Assembly (NCBI RefSeq): GCF_900143255.1
Contig: NZ_FRDI01000004.1
Coordinates: forward strand, 99,233-163,232
Length of the DNA stretch: 64,000 nt
Origin: Desulfovibrio litoralis DSM 11393
Lineage (GTDB): Bacteria; Desulfobacterota; Desulfovibrionia; Desulfovibrionales; Desulfovibrionaceae
Direction: 5' to 3'
In this document: one piece after another, positions 44,100-53,817 of the stretch
Position numbering within the stretch: position 1 is the first letter of the stretch
How the letters are laid out: each line of letters begins with the position of its first letter
The notes under the pieces: model-generated
The model's input: only the letters and a program-made list of their open reading frames with translations
What the model was told of the DNA's origin: nothing
The model's database searches: none
Position numbers and translations under genes: made by a program

Positions 44100-44139
44100 A
44101 AAAAAGAGACAAGCTTATTTTTTATCTTGTCTCTTTTTT
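44100..44139 (+). terminator. terminator of bfr
   Basis: AAAAAAGAGACAAG (44100-44113) pairs perfectly with CTTGTCTCTTTTTT (44126-44139). The A/T tracts at both ends would let it work in either direction. Confidence 0.9.
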
Positions 44140-44229
44140 ATTGCTAACTATTAAAGACCATTGCAAAACTCCGTTTTGCGTGCTTTTATTATCGTTTGAT
44201 GCTCTGTGTGTACATAGCATCAAACGTTT

Positions 44230-44292
44230 TAAGACACAAAAACCACTAATTTTACAGGAAAATTTAATTTTCCTTATTCGTGATTTTTGGAG
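44230..44292 (+). repeat. dispersed intergenic repeat, copy B
   Basis: This is the plus-strand counterpart of the minus-strand copy at 609-670: TAAGACACAAAAAC, ACTAATTTTACAG and CTTATTCGTG occur in the same order and spacing. The sequence continues into TTTTTGGAGCGTCTTTC, which resembles 313-335. Confidence 0.6.
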
Positions 44293-44348
44293 CGTCTTTC
44301 TGACGAAAGCCACTTTGAGACTATTGTGCAATTGTCTCTACTATGTAT

Positions 44349-45947
44349 TTAGTCAATCATGTTATGACAGCCGAGTTTTTTCGGGTTACGCATTGCCGCT
44401 TGTGTTAAGACATAAGCACTCTGGCAACCATGGAACAAGTCTATTAAAGATTTATTTATCGTTGTTAATTTATAAAAATCATGTACATGGGTTGATAAGT
44501 CTCTAAGTTCTTCAAAAGCTCGTCTTAAACGTGCATGACTACGAATAATTCCAACATAATTCCAAGTAGTGCTACGAATTGTTGTCCAATCTTGGGCAAT
44601 TAAGGCAGGGTCGTCATTTTTTTCATTCCCGATATATTTCCAATCAGAGATTGATTCTAAAAGACGATTGGATAAGCGCAAGCTAGTAATATTTTTATTA
44701 ATGTGTTCCGCCGCTTGATAACCCCAAACCAGAGCCTCCAATAAAGATGTGCTGGCTAAGCGGTTAGCTCCGTGTAAACCGGTACAAGAACATTCGCCTA
44801 TACTGTAAAGATTATTTAAAGAAGTTTCTCCCCAAAGGTTTGTTAATATTCCGCCGCAAAAATAATGTGCTGCCGGTACAACCGGAATAGGTTCTTTTCG
44901 AATATCAATACCTGATTTGAGACAGTGTTCATAGATAGTCGGAAATCTCTCTTTTGGGTCAGTTTTCAACGTTTTTGTATCAAGAAAAACACAAGGTGAA
45001 CCAGACGTTAAAAGTTCGTTGACTATGGCTTGAGAGACAATATCTCGAGGGGCAAGTTCTTCTCTCTGGTCATATTTTTTCATAAACCTTTCACCCTTTG
45101 CATTAATGAGCCTTGCTCCTTCGCCTCTCATTGCTTCCGTTATTAAAAAGCGTGAAGGGGCATGGTCAAAAAAAGCTGTTGGGTGAAACTGTACATACTC
45201 AAGATTGGTCATTCGTACCAAAGCTCGACTTGCCATAGCAAAAGCAGAGCCTATTACTGATGGATTATTGGTTGTGTGCAAAAATATTTGTCCGGCTCCG
45301 CCACTGGCTAAAATCGTTACGTCTGCTAAGATTGTTTGAACGGTAGAGTTGTTTTCGTCAAAAACATGAGCTCCGCAACATTTATTTATTACTTGATAGC
45401 GATAGGTTTTGCTTTGAGAGTGGTGGTGGATAGTTAATAAGTCTATTGCCGTGTGTTGAGTTAAAACTTTTATGTTGGGGTGGCTTGCTACGGCTTTTGT
45501 TACGCCTTGCATAATCGCTAAACCCGTATAGTCGGCACAGTGTAAGATACAGGGGCTATGGTGTCCGCCTTCTCTGGCTAAGTCCCAAGCATTTGCGGCG
45601 TTATCTGATTTTATTTTGGCAAAAGGTATTTTGAGACGATCAATAAGAATTTTGTCAACAATTTCCGGGCCTTTTCTGGCTAAATGTCTTACTGCCCAAT
45701 GGTTATTGAGATTATGTCCTGCATTTAGAATATCGCCTTCTAATTCTTTGGGGTTTTCTTTGGCGGCTTTATAGACGATACCACCTTGAGCAAGGGGAGA
45801 GTTTCCGCTTAAAAGTTCTTTTTCAGAAGTAATAAGGGTTACTTCCAGTCCTTTGTCAGCAAGTATCAAGGCGGCGGTTGAGCCGGCTAAACCTGAGCCG
45901 ATAATCAAAGCTTGGGTTTTTATCGTATTTGTTTTATTGAAAGTCAT
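44349..45947 (-). CDS. nadB: L-aspartate oxidase
   Basis: NadB oxidises L-aspartate to iminoaspartate, the first step of de novo NAD synthesis; in anaerobes fumarate can replace oxygen as acceptor. This 532-aa flavoprotein has ALIIGSGLAGSTAALILADKG (FAD), SPLAQGGI, QFHPTAFF, EAMRGEGARL and AAHYFCGGI, followed by the helical C-terminal domain. Neither nadA nor nadC is adjacent. It is transcribed convergently with bfr. Confidence 0.94.
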   Translation of the reverse strand: MTFNKTNTIKTQALIIGSGLAGSTAALILADKGLEVTLITSEKELLSGNSPLAQGGIVYKAAKENPKELEGDILNAGHNLNNHWAVRHLARKGPEIVDKILIDRLKIPFAKIKSDNAANAWDLAREGGHHSPCILHCADYTGLAIMQGVTKAVASHPNIKVLTQHTAIDLLTIHHHSQSKTYRYQVINKCCGAHVFDENNSTVQTILADVTILASGGAGQIFLHTTNNPSVIGSAFAMASRALVRMTNLEYVQFHPTAFFDHAPSRFLITEAMRGEGARLINAKGERFMKKYDQREELAPRDIVSQAIVNELLTSGSPCVFLDTKTLKTDPKERFPTIYEHCLKSGIDIRKEPIPVVPAAHYFCGGILTNLWGETSLNNLYSIGECSCTGLHGANRLASTSLLEALVWGYQAAEHINKNITSLRLSNRLLESISDWKYIGNEKNDDPALIAQDWTTIRSTTWNYVGIIRSHARLRRAFEELRDLSTHVHDFYKLTTINKSLIDLFHGCQSAYVLTQAAMRNPKKLGCHNMID

Positions 45948-46083
45948 TTGTCAACTCTTTGGTAAAAGCTCTTTAACTCAACCAGTAGTATTTATTAAGT
46001 TTTTATCAATTTTTAAGGTTGATTAAGATTTGTTTTTACTCTGATTTCTCAATGTGCAAGTTAGATTTTTTAATAAGTCAATT

Positions 46084-46755
46084 CTACTGTTTCTTTTTTG
46101 TATTATAAAGAGCAGGGTTTAGATTTGGGTCGTTATACATTTTAAACTGATAATAGACTTTCATTTGTTTTTTACCCGTATAGTAATCTTTGATCAGTTC
46201 TAATAAAGCGAGGCTGATGTCTTCTCTTTGTTCAATAAGAACATTTAACTTGTTTTGACAGCTTTCTTTATGAGTTTTATCAACGTCTTGCCTATCGATT
46301 TGTTCTTGCATGTGGTAAATTTTTAAAGCCAGTATCGATAATCTGTCTATTGCGAGAGCCGGTGGTTCTGTATTATATTTTTCTGATTTTTGTTCTGTTT
46401 GTGATTGTTTCAAGATGTTTAATAAACAAAAATCCACGGCTTCCATGCGGTCATTGCGTTTTTGATTACAAACATCAATGCGATATTTACAATCGGCAAT
46501 TATACTTGCATCTACGTCTTTACGCCTTGCCTCATCTTCTATATGCCAGAGGGTAAAATTCATATAATGTTGGGCGATAATTGTTTCTTGTAAATTTTTA
46601 AAAGAAACGTTTTGCTGAGGCGGAATTATATAAGGGTCATCAATTAGTTGTTGATGCCATAACTCAACGGTTTTACACTGTTCTTTAAGGCTTGATTTTA
46701 TTGTTTCCAATAAAGCAGTTAAATTTTGGGAAATATCATTAGTTTGTTGTTTCAT
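46084..46755 (-). CDS. DUF4254 family protein
   Basis: This 223-aa, mostly helical protein has the DUF4254 features: a central LWHIEDEARRKDV block, CNQKRNDRMEAVD, then RLSILALKIYHMQEQ and a C-terminal helical pair ending QFKMYNDPNLNP. The function of the family is not established. It lies upstream of nadB and 30 bp after the YdcF/SanA gene, on the same strand, so it is probably co-transcribed with that gene. Confidence 0.78.
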   Translation of the reverse strand: MKQQTNDISQNLTALLETIKSSLKEQCKTVELWHQQLIDDPYIIPPQQNVSFKNLQETIIAQHYMNFTLWHIEDEARRKDVDASIIADCKYRIDVCNQKRNDRMEAVDFCLLNILKQSQTEQKSEKYNTEPPALAIDRLSILALKIYHMQEQIDRQDVDKTHKESCQNKLNVLIEQREDISLALLELIKDYYTGKKQMKVYYQFKMYNDPNLNPALYNTKKKQ

Positions 46756-46785
46756 TTAGTCAACTCAAATAGCGGTTATATTATT

Positions 46786-47385
46786 TTATCGTATTTTGAA
46801 TAAATAGGCAGGGTAGGCTACACCTTCCCTGGCAATAGAATATAAATCTCTTGCGAAAAAACTTTTTGGGTAAGCTGTTGTGTTTACTTTAAACCCTTCT
46901 TGTTCAAAGGTCAATTTTGTTCTGGGTAGGTGAAAAAACTGGCTGATAATAGCAACGCTTGGTTGTTTTTCTGTCTTAAAATCGTTCAATAATTTATTGT
47001 TTTGTATGATATTTTTTAAATTAGTTGCTGTTGCTCTGGTATTATTCCCTTGATTATCCATTATAATATTTTGTTTGGGTATACCTTTTTTTACTAAGTA
47101 GTTTCGCATAACCAAAGCTTCGTCGTTACCTCTGGGATCAAGTCCGCCGCTAACTATAATTGTTTTGTAACAGTTTTTTTTATAGAGTTCATAAGCAGTA
47201 TCTAAACGTGCTTTGAGTTGCTTTGACGGTCTGCCTTCATAATGTACCATAGAACCAAGCACTACGGCAATATCAGCCTGATTATGTTTTTGCATTAACA
47301 AGCCGGATAGGGGCAAAAGTATTATTGTTGTTACAGATAATATCAATAAAACAAAAAATATTTTGATATGTTTTTTATTAAACAT
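46786..47385 (-). CDS. YdcF/SanA-like (DUF218) membrane protein
   Basis: This 199-aa protein has one N-terminal membrane helix (IKIFFVLLILSVTTIILLPL) and a DUF218 domain: ADIAVVLGSMV, TIIVSGGLDPRGNDEALVMRNYLV, NTRATATNL and FHLPRTKLTFEQEGF. Members act in the envelope, and SanA affects vancomycin permeability. I start it at the ATG at 47385, directly before the membrane helix; a TTG at 47409 is an alternative. It follows the ARMT1-like gene by 40 bp. Confidence 0.82.
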   Translation of the reverse strand: MFNKKHIKIFFVLLILSVTTIILLPLSGLLMQKHNQADIAVVLGSMVHYEGRPSKQLKARLDTAYELYKKNCYKTIIVSGGLDPRGNDEALVMRNYLVKKGIPKQNIIMDNQGNNTRATATNLKNIIQNNKLLNDFKTEKQPSVAIISQFFHLPRTKLTFEQEGFKVNTTAYPKSFFARDLYSIAREGVAYPAYLFKIR

Positions 47386-47425
47386 ATAACCGTTACCCCG
47401 CTTCCCCAACGATATTTTACATCAA

Positions 47426-49180
47426 TTATTTTTTGTGGCTTAAAGTAGCATCAAAAAATTTTCCAACGCCATATTCACTACGACGGAAGAAACGTTCCGG
47501 TGCGGGACCTGTAATTTGTAACTCGGGGTGTTCTTTTTGAACGCTTAAGGCAATATGTAATTCTTTTGTGCAACCTGTTGAAAAAGTTGAATCTTTGCCA
47601 GACCAGACCGAGGGTACTTTTTTCTTCATCAAGGCAAAACTTTTTTCTATGTCTTCAGTTGTTTGAAAACGCCAGACGTTGAGGTAACCACTGCGTTGCA
47701 CTCTTTCCCACATATACATAAGATCGTCGCCGTCCATGCCTTGTATAAAGTGTTCGGCGGGGTTAATAATAAACGTATTTTCCAGTTTGTCTCGCAAATA
47801 CTTGACGAAAGTGCTTACAACCGAGACCGCAACAGAAGTTTGACCGGGAATAGAGCCAATAATAGCACTATAAAACATAACGGTTTTACCTTCTTTTTTG
47901 GCTTTTGCCATATTGGTGATAATTGAGTTGGCAATATTTATTAAGTCTTTTTCCGAAAACTTTTTGATGTGATTCGGGCGGGCTTTACATTGTATGAAGA
48001 ATTCTTTTGTTTTTTTGTCTCGCCAAAAAGAAATAATATCTCTGGTAAAAGAAAGACTACTTCCTATTAATGCAGAATAGTTGCGTTGACCTTTGGCAAC
48101 TATGAGGTCTGCTTCCTTCCATGCTCGAGCAAAGGTTGTGCTTGTACGATAAAAATTAAGTTGTTCTTTTGTTCCATCATCAATAATCACAAAGCGATGT
48201 TCTCTTAACGCTTGAAGTAATTCATTTTTACTGCTTGAGTTGTTATTAAGAAAATATGCATTTTCCAAAAGTGGTTTTAAGGTCGGGTCTGTTTGCACGT
48301 CCCAGATTGTTGGAGCATTAAAATAAAATCCGTTTTTTACGGCTAAAATTACTTGATGTCCGAGTTTTAATAAATGTTTTATTATAAGAAGGTCAAAGAA
48401 AAAACCTCCGGCAATATCGGGGATAAAAAGAATCTTTTTATATTCGTTGTTTTCTGATTCAAAAATAGGATATAAACACTCTAAATGGTTTCTATTTTTT
48501 TTAAATTCCTTTGGTAGCTCCTCGGGAGAAAACGTTTCCTTCTCTTCCCAGATCTCTTCCATTGTTGAAATTGACAATAAACGCCTTAATTCCATTAAGT
48601 CTAATTCTTGGCGTAATTCATGGATATTTATTTCTTTTGTGATGATATTGCGAAAAAACAACAACTTTTCTTTAAATTTATCATCATCAAACGCTGTTTT
48701 CCCCAACAGATTGGCTTTTTGTTTTTTGAGAATAAAAGGGTCAGGGTCGGCACACTGAGAAAGAACGATATTCACAAGGCGTTTAATCATGCGAGAGGGT
48801 AAAATAATATGCAGGGTAATATAAGTTTTAAAACGCAACCTACAAATATTTAAAATACGTGTATGAGTTTTAGGGTCTAATGAATAACTGCGGATAAGTT
48901 TTACGATAAATTTCCACGCCTTAAAATACTCGTGCATGATTGAGCGAGAATGCGGACAATTTAAAATTCCCAAAAATGTTTCATCAGAGGCGGGAATATA
49001 GACTTGTCCTTCTTGTAGTGAAACAATAAATTTTAACTGTTCGGGAGAGGCAACCGAATTTTTATTTTGGAAATATTCAATATTGTTTTCAGTTAAAAAG
49101 TGATTGATCCAAGCTTCTAAAATCGGGTCTTGAGAAAAATCAATATCTTTTACTTGTTTTATTGAAGGTGGGGTTTTCAT
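47426..49180 (-). CDS. ARMT1-like (DUF89) domain protein with long N-terminal extension
   Basis: This is a 584-aa soluble protein. Residues from about 245 to 400 carry the DUF89/ARMT1 landmarks: KILFIPDIAGGFFFDLLIIKHLL (DNAGE-like region), NAPTIWDVQTD, FVIIDDGT and ADLIVAKGQRNYSAL. DUF89 proteins are metal-dependent phosphatases acting on damaged metabolites. The 230-residue N-terminal part and the last 180 residues are unfamiliar to me; the latter has GSTFSTGC-like Cys and GPAPERFFRRSEYGVGK. The nucleophilic DN pair reads DI here, so activity is uncertain. GGAGGT before the ATG is a near-perfect ribosome site. nadK lies just upstream. Confidence 0.75.
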   Translation of the reverse strand: MKTPPSIKQVKDIDFSQDPILEAWINHFLTENNIEYFQNKNSVASPEQLKFIVSLQEGQVYIPASDETFLGILNCPHSRSIMHEYFKAWKFIVKLIRSYSLDPKTHTRILNICRLRFKTYITLHIILPSRMIKRLVNIVLSQCADPDPFILKKQKANLLGKTAFDDDKFKEKLLFFRNIITKEINIHELRQELDLMELRRLLSISTMEEIWEEKETFSPEELPKEFKKNRNHLECLYPIFESENNEYKKILFIPDIAGGFFFDLLIIKHLLKLGHQVILAVKNGFYFNAPTIWDVQTDPTLKPLLENAYFLNNNSSSKNELLQALREHRFVIIDDGTKEQLNFYRTSTTFARAWKEADLIVAKGQRNYSALIGSSLSFTRDIISFWRDKKTKEFFIQCKARPNHIKKFSEKDLINIANSIITNMAKAKKEGKTVMFYSAIIGSIPGQTSVAVSVVSTFVKYLRDKLENTFIINPAEHFIQGMDGDDLMYMWERVQRSGYLNVWRFQTTEDIEKSFALMKKKVPSVWSGKDSTFSTGCTKELHIALSVQKEHPELQITGPAPERFFRRSEYGVGKFFDATLSHKK

Positions 49181-49232
49181 TTGTACCTCCCGTTATTTTA
49201 TGATGGTATAAAGATACAATTTGTTTATATTG

Positions 49233-50129
49233 TTAGGACGGAGCTAAACCTATAAAACCTTTTTGTTGTAATCTTGCAAAGTAAGAAGAACGTCCTTCAA
49301 TTTTCGCAAAAGCCAAAGCATTGGGCAAACCTTTTATTGTTATACTGTCTCCAACTTTAAGCGGTAACATATCTTGTCCGTCTCTGGTGAGAAATAAGTC
49401 AGGGCCGCCTTCTCTTACAGAAAGAGTGAAGGCAGATTCATGACCAAGTACAAGCGATTTAAAATTACATAAAAATGGGCAAATAGGAGTAACGGAAATT
49501 ACATTAAGCGATGGCAAAATAAGAGGGCCGCCGGCTGATACGGAATATCCGGAAACACCGGTTGGCGTAGCAATAATAAGACCATCAGCTCGAACAGCTC
49601 CAACGCACTCATCGCCAACACATAAATCAAGGCTTACTAAACGGGCTAAGGCACCACGCCCGATAACGGCATCATTTACGGCAAAACCTGAAAAAAACAG
49701 CTTGTTTTTGCGTTCTACTTTTATACTTAAAGCTAAACGCCACTCAATATTAAAACCTTTGTTTAAAATACGCTCAAAATCATATTCCCATGAGCTTAGA
49801 GGAGTTTCAGCCAAAAATCCGACTCTTCCGAGGTTAACGCCTAAAAGAGGAATTTGGCTTTTGACCAATCTTCTGGCAACGCTGACTATAGTTCCGTCGC
49901 CGCCTAAAATAATGCAAAGATCAGGACGTTTTTCTTCAAAGGCTTTACCTTCAGAATATTGATTTTCTCCAATCATAACAACGTCTATACCATGTTTGAC
50001 AAACCAGTTTTTAAACTGTTCTCCTAAATCGGCGGCTTTTGAGTTTGATCTTTTTAAGACTAAACAGACTAAAGAGATTTGATCTTTATTAATCATGGTT
50101 GTTGGTTGTGTTGATTGGTTATTTTTCAT
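49233..50129 (-). CDS. nadK: NAD kinase
   Basis: NadK phosphorylates NAD to NADP. This 298-aa protein carries the diacylglycerol-kinase-like motif LGGDGTIVSVARRL, GVNLGRVGFL, RADGLIIATPTGVSGYSVSAGGPL and NLKSLVLGHES-type C-terminal strands. Of the two possible starts, the ATG at 50129 has a weak AAAGG; a second Met at residue 12 has no ribosome site. It appears first in a minus-strand series with the ARMT1-like, YdcF/SanA and DUF4254 genes. Confidence 0.95.
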   Translation of the reverse strand: MKNNQSTQPTTMINKDQISLVCLVLKRSNSKAADLGEQFKNWFVKHGIDVVMIGENQYSEGKAFEEKRPDLCIILGGDGTIVSVARRLVKSQIPLLGVNLGRVGFLAETPLSSWEYDFERILNKGFNIEWRLALSIKVERKNKLFFSGFAVNDAVIGRGALARLVSLDLCVGDECVGAVRADGLIIATPTGVSGYSVSAGGPLILPSLNVISVTPICPFLCNFKSLVLGHESAFTLSVREGGPDLFLTRDGQDMLPLKVGDSITIKGLPNALAFAKIEGRSSYFARLQQKGFIGLAPS

Positions 50130-50364
50130 TTCTGTGTTGTGCCTTTGCTTTCTCTAAATATTAGTCAATATAATATATTAAAAATAAATTGTAAAATATG
50201 GTCTTGCTTTTATGTTAAGAGTATTTGTTTGAAAAAAATAATAAAAACAAGCTTGTTATAGCAATATTAAGAGTGTTTTGATTTGGTGAAAAAAATTATG
50301 TGTCTTGATAGCTTTTTTTTAGCGAATGTTTTACTTATGAGTTAAAGAAAAATATTGGGAATTA

Positions 50365-52293
50365 ATGATGCAGGTTTATGAAAAAAATCAAGAACGCAGC
50401 ACTTTGGTCTTGGTGATTTTAACTTTCTTTGTTGTTGGCATTAGCTTAATTTTTTCAACATGGCAAGGGTTAAAAAACCAAGAAGAAATAGGTGATAAAA
50501 ACTTTTATATAACGGCTCACGCAATCTTTCAGGCGGTAGCCAGTGTGATTGACGTAAATGCGTTAAAATCTCGCACGACTTTAACGGCTTTGGAAGAAAA
50601 TTTTTTAAATGAACTTGAAAAAGATAATAATTTGGTGTTCGTTGGTATTATTGATGCGTCCGGCGGACGAATTTTAACTTCAGGAAGCCAGGAAGGTAGT
50701 TTGCATCTTAGCGAAGAAGCTCTTGCAAAAATGGCGGAAAGCGGAGAGTGGAGCGGACGCACTTTTTTTGATAATACGCCGATATATATTTTCAGTAGGC
50801 GTGTCTTGCCACCTCAGTTAAAATCAGAGACTCTTTTTTTAGGTATTACTCCGCCGAAAAATATTGAAAGAGACGGTTTTAAAACAGGCTTAAAAAACAA
50901 TTCTCCGACTTTACAATCTTTCCCTGCGGAGAATATGGAAAAAGGTGTTTTTTTAGTTGTTGGCGTTAATATTTCTCGCCCTTTGTCGCTTTATCGGGCT
51001 TTTAAAAATAACGCATTTTTTCAAGCTTTTTATATCCTTCTTTTGGCGATTTTAATTTTTATTTTGGCGATACGCTTTTTAGCCGGAAAAGATTTGGCAG
51101 TTAAAGTTTTTAGGCTTGAACAATTTCAAAACAGCTTGATACAAAACTTACCTGATGGTTTAATTACAATTAACGCAATGGGTGAAATAGAAACGATTAA
51201 CCCTGCTGCGGTAAATATTCTTTTAAGGGCTTTTCCGGATATGATAAATCTTTTAAACTCCAATTTATCCGAGCAGGAGGTTGAACTTTTAAGTAAAAAC
51301 GAAAAAAATTATACGTCAGTTGATTATATTAAGTTTAGCCAATTTTTTTCCGGAAAAAACATTAATATTTTACCAAAAGTTTTTATTGATTCTTTTTGTA
51401 ATTGTATGGAAGTTCAACAAGCTGAGAAAACCCTTGATTTAAGTTGGTCTCAGTGTCGTTTAGATAACTTTGAGCTTGAGATTTTAGCTTTATCTTTAAG
51501 CGAAGACTTTAAAAAGGTTGAAAAAACTTGTGGTGATAAACTGATTATTATTCGAGATCGTACTCACCTAAAAGAATTGGAAAAAAGTTTGGCAGAGGCA
51601 GAAAAGCTGGCTGCCGTTGGATCTTTGGCGGCGGGAGTAGCCCACGAAATTCGCAATCCTTTGTCTTCGTTACGCGGGTTTGCTCAACTTTTTGCAAAAA
51701 AAATGCTCGGAAAAGAACCTGAGTCAAGTTATGCTCAAACCATGGTCAGAGAAGCTGATCGTTTAAACAGGGTAGTTACCGACTTATTGTTTTTGTCAAA
51801 ACAAAGTAAGTTAAACATTACAGCGTTAAATATAAAAGAAATTGTTAATCATCTTGAAACACTGATTAAATTGGATTTATCAAGGCATAACATAGTAGTA
51901 TTCAACAGGTTGGAAGTTGAAACAATTTATGCTGATTATGACGCTTTAAGCCAAATTTTATTAAATCTTGTTTTAAATAGTGTTGATGCCGTAACTGAAA
52001 GTAAACAAAAAAACAACTTGTCTGAACCTCAAGAGTTGAAAATAGAGAGCGAAAAAGGTACTTATCAAGGTAAACAAGGTGTATGGCTCAGAGTAAAAGA
52101 CAAGGGTGTTGGGTTTCCGTTAGAATTAAAAGATAAAATTTTAAAACCTTTTTTCAGTACAAAAGGAAAAGGCACAGGTTTGGGTTTGGCTCTTGTTGAA
52201 CGCTATGTTAAAGAACATGGTGGAACGCTTGAAATTGAATCACAAGAGGGCGTTGGTACAAGCGTGAGTTTGTTTTTTCCTGATTATATTTAG
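50365..52293 (+). CDS. membrane sensor histidine kinase (NtrB/ZraS-like)
   Basis: This 642-aa kinase has a first membrane helix at about 15-35, a periplasmic sensor domain of some 180 residues, and a second helix near 220-240. A cytoplasmic PAS-like region (NLPDGLITINAMGEIETINPAA), a HisKA box (AAGVAHEIRNPLSSLRGF) and an ATPase domain (NLVLNSVDA, GKGTGLGLALV) follow. It would phosphorylate the sigma-54-dependent regulator encoded 54 bp downstream. The signal is unknown; the ZraS/AtoS-like layout suggests an envelope or metabolite cue. Confidence 0.92.
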   Translation: MMQVYEKNQERSTLVLVILTFFVVGISLIFSTWQGLKNQEEIGDKNFYITAHAIFQAVASVIDVNALKSRTTLTALEENFLNELEKDNNLVFVGIIDASGGRILTSGSQEGSLHLSEEALAKMAESGEWSGRTFFDNTPIYIFSRRVLPPQLKSETLFLGITPPKNIERDGFKTGLKNNSPTLQSFPAENMEKGVFLVVGVNISRPLSLYRAFKNNAFFQAFYILLLAILIFILAIRFLAGKDLAVKVFRLEQFQNSLIQNLPDGLITINAMGEIETINPAAVNILLRAFPDMINLLNSNLSEQEVELLSKNEKNYTSVDYIKFSQFFSGKNINILPKVFIDSFCNCMEVQQAEKTLDLSWSQCRLDNFELEILALSLSEDFKKVEKTCGDKLIIIRDRTHLKELEKSLAEAEKLAAVGSLAAGVAHEIRNPLSSLRGFAQLFAKKMLGKEPESSYAQTMVREADRLNRVVTDLLFLSKQSKLNITALNIKEIVNHLETLIKLDLSRHNIVVFNRLEVETIYADYDALSQILLNLVLNSVDAVTESKQKNNLSEPQELKIESEKGTYQGKQGVWLRVKDKGVGFPLELKDKILKPFFSTKGKGTGLGLALVERYVKEHGGTLEIESQEGVGTSVSLFFPDYI

Positions 52294-52347
52294 ATTTGAT
52301 CATATATTTTTCAACCGTAATTTGTTTTTTTATAAGATGTGGGACAA

Positions 52348-53817
52348 ATGAAAAAAATTTTAGTGGTAGATGATGAACCCGGACATAGAATGATGTTGCG
52401 AGCCGTTTTGGAAGATGCGGGTTGGGAGGTTTTTGAGGCTGAAAGTGCAGAAGAAGCCTTTGACCTGCTTGATTCGGCGTTTGTTCGAAACGGTTTTGTT
52501 GAATCGACGCAAGTTGATATGCCTGATGTGATGATTTTAGATATTCATCTTCCCGGTATTGACGGACACGAGGCTTTAGGGAAAATACATAGCTTATATC
52601 CAAACTTGGTGGTTGTTATGTTAACGGCTTTTGGAAGTGTTGGGTCTGCTGTTGAAGCAATGAAAAAAGGGGCTTTTGATTATCTTACCAAACCTTCTGA
52701 TAATGATGAATTGTGTGCCGTATTAGAGAATGCTTTAAGATACGCTCAGGTTTTAAAAGTTCAAAACAGTCAAAATCTGTCAAGTTTTTCAACAGAAAAA
52801 GAAGTTTTGGAAAACCTTGTTGGTCAAAGCAACACGATGAAAAAATTACGTGAACTTATTCGTCAGGCTGCCCCAAGCGAAGCGACTGTTTTAATTTTAG
52901 GTGAATCAGGTACGGGAAAAGAATTAATCGCTGATGCTTTACATGCTTTAAGCGAACGTGCGGAAAAACCTTTTATAAAAATAAACTGTGCGGCATTACC
53001 GGCAAACCTGCTTGAAAGCGAGCTATTTGGATATGAAAAAGGGGCTTTTACAGGTGCGGTAAGGGCGAAACCCGGGCGTTTTGTCTTGGCTGATGGTGGC
53101 AGTCTTTTTTTAGATGAAATCGGAGAGTTGTCGTTAGATTTACAGGCAAAACTATTAAGAGTTTTACAAGAACGCATTGTGGAACCTTTGGGCGGTGTAA
53201 AGGGCGTTCCCATTAATGTCAGAATTTTTGCGGCAACCAATCGAGACTTAAGACAAGAGGTAAAAGAGGGCAGGTTTAGAGAAGATTTATATTTTCGCTT
53301 AAATGTAATTGAAATTGCTTCTCCGCCTTTGCGTGAGCGTTTAGACGATTTGCCCGAACTTTGTGCAAAAATTTTGGCTAGGTTGGTGCAAAAAAATAAA
53401 AAGTCAGTAAGAGGGATTGAACAGGAGTTTATGGAATGTTTGTCAAAATATTCATGGTCAGGCAATATTAGGGAATTGGAAAACGTGTTGGAGCGAGCTT
53501 TAATTTTAAGCAGGGGTGATAACCTCAGCCTTGGTGTGTTGCCTGAATATATTCTTCACCCTGAACCTTTTGAAACAATTATAGACCCAAAAGAAAACGT
53601 TTTGATAAATAATCGCATTCAAAATTCATCGGAATTTTTGGCTGCGTCTCAAGACGCAAGTAATTTTGAAAAATATAAAGAAGAGGCTGAGAAACAAGCT
53701 CTAAGCGAAGCCTTGAAAAATTATGATGGACACAGAGAAAAAACTGCAGATGCGCTGGGTATAAGCCGACGAACTTTACAATATAAACTCAAAAAATATG
53801 GGTTGACTAAACGCTAA
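52348..53817 (+). CDS. NtrC-family sigma-54 response regulator
   Basis: This 489-aa regulator has a receiver domain (VVDDEPG; phosphoacceptor in MILDIHLPG; K in YLTKPSD), an AAA+ domain with GESGTGKE, GAFTGA and FLDEIGELS, and a Fis-type helix-turn-helix at the end (TADALGISRRTLQYKLKKYG). It is the partner of the kinase upstream. The start is the ATG at 52348; a GTG nine bases before is less likely. Unlike the two island activators it is controlled by phosphorylation, not by a CARF-like domain. Confidence 0.94.
   Translation: MKKILVVDDEPGHRMMLRAVLEDAGWEVFEAESAEEAFDLLDSAFVRNGFVESTQVDMPDVMILDIHLPGIDGHEALGKIHSLYPNLVVVMLTAFGSVGSAVEAMKKGAFDYLTKPSDNDELCAVLENALRYAQVLKVQNSQNLSSFSTEKEVLENLVGQSNTMKKLRELIRQAAPSEATVLILGESGTGKELIADALHALSERAEKPFIKINCAALPANLLESELFGYEKGAFTGAVRAKPGRFVLADGGSLFLDEIGELSLDLQAKLLRVLQERIVEPLGGVKGVPINVRIFAATNRDLRQEVKEGRFREDLYFRLNVIEIASPPLRERLDDLPELCAKILARLVQKNKKSVRGIEQEFMECLSKYSWSGNIRELENVLERALILSRGDNLSLGVLPEYILHPEPFETIIDPKENVLINNRIQNSSEFLAASQDASNFEKYKEEAEKQALSEALKNYDGHREKTADALGISRRTLQYKLKKYGLTKR

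Larger units (their letters stand above)
44056..44338. repeat. cluster of hairpins between bfr and nadB
   Basis: Within 283 bp there are two copies of a GCAAAAC-N3-GTTTTGC hairpin followed by RTGC (44056-44072 and 44163-44179), an 11-bp perfect stem CGTTTGATGCT (44193-44203 with 44216-44226), and GAGACTATT/AATTGTCTC (44317-44338, one mismatch). The bfr terminator and a dispersed repeat copy lie among them. I see no credible gene in the 319-bp gap. Confidence 0.7.

Noticed and set aside
44069-44506. 145-codon plus-strand open frame after bfr
   Set aside because: It crosses the bfr terminator and several hairpins and then runs antisense into the 3' end of nadB. It has no ribosome site and its composition is that of non-coding DNA.
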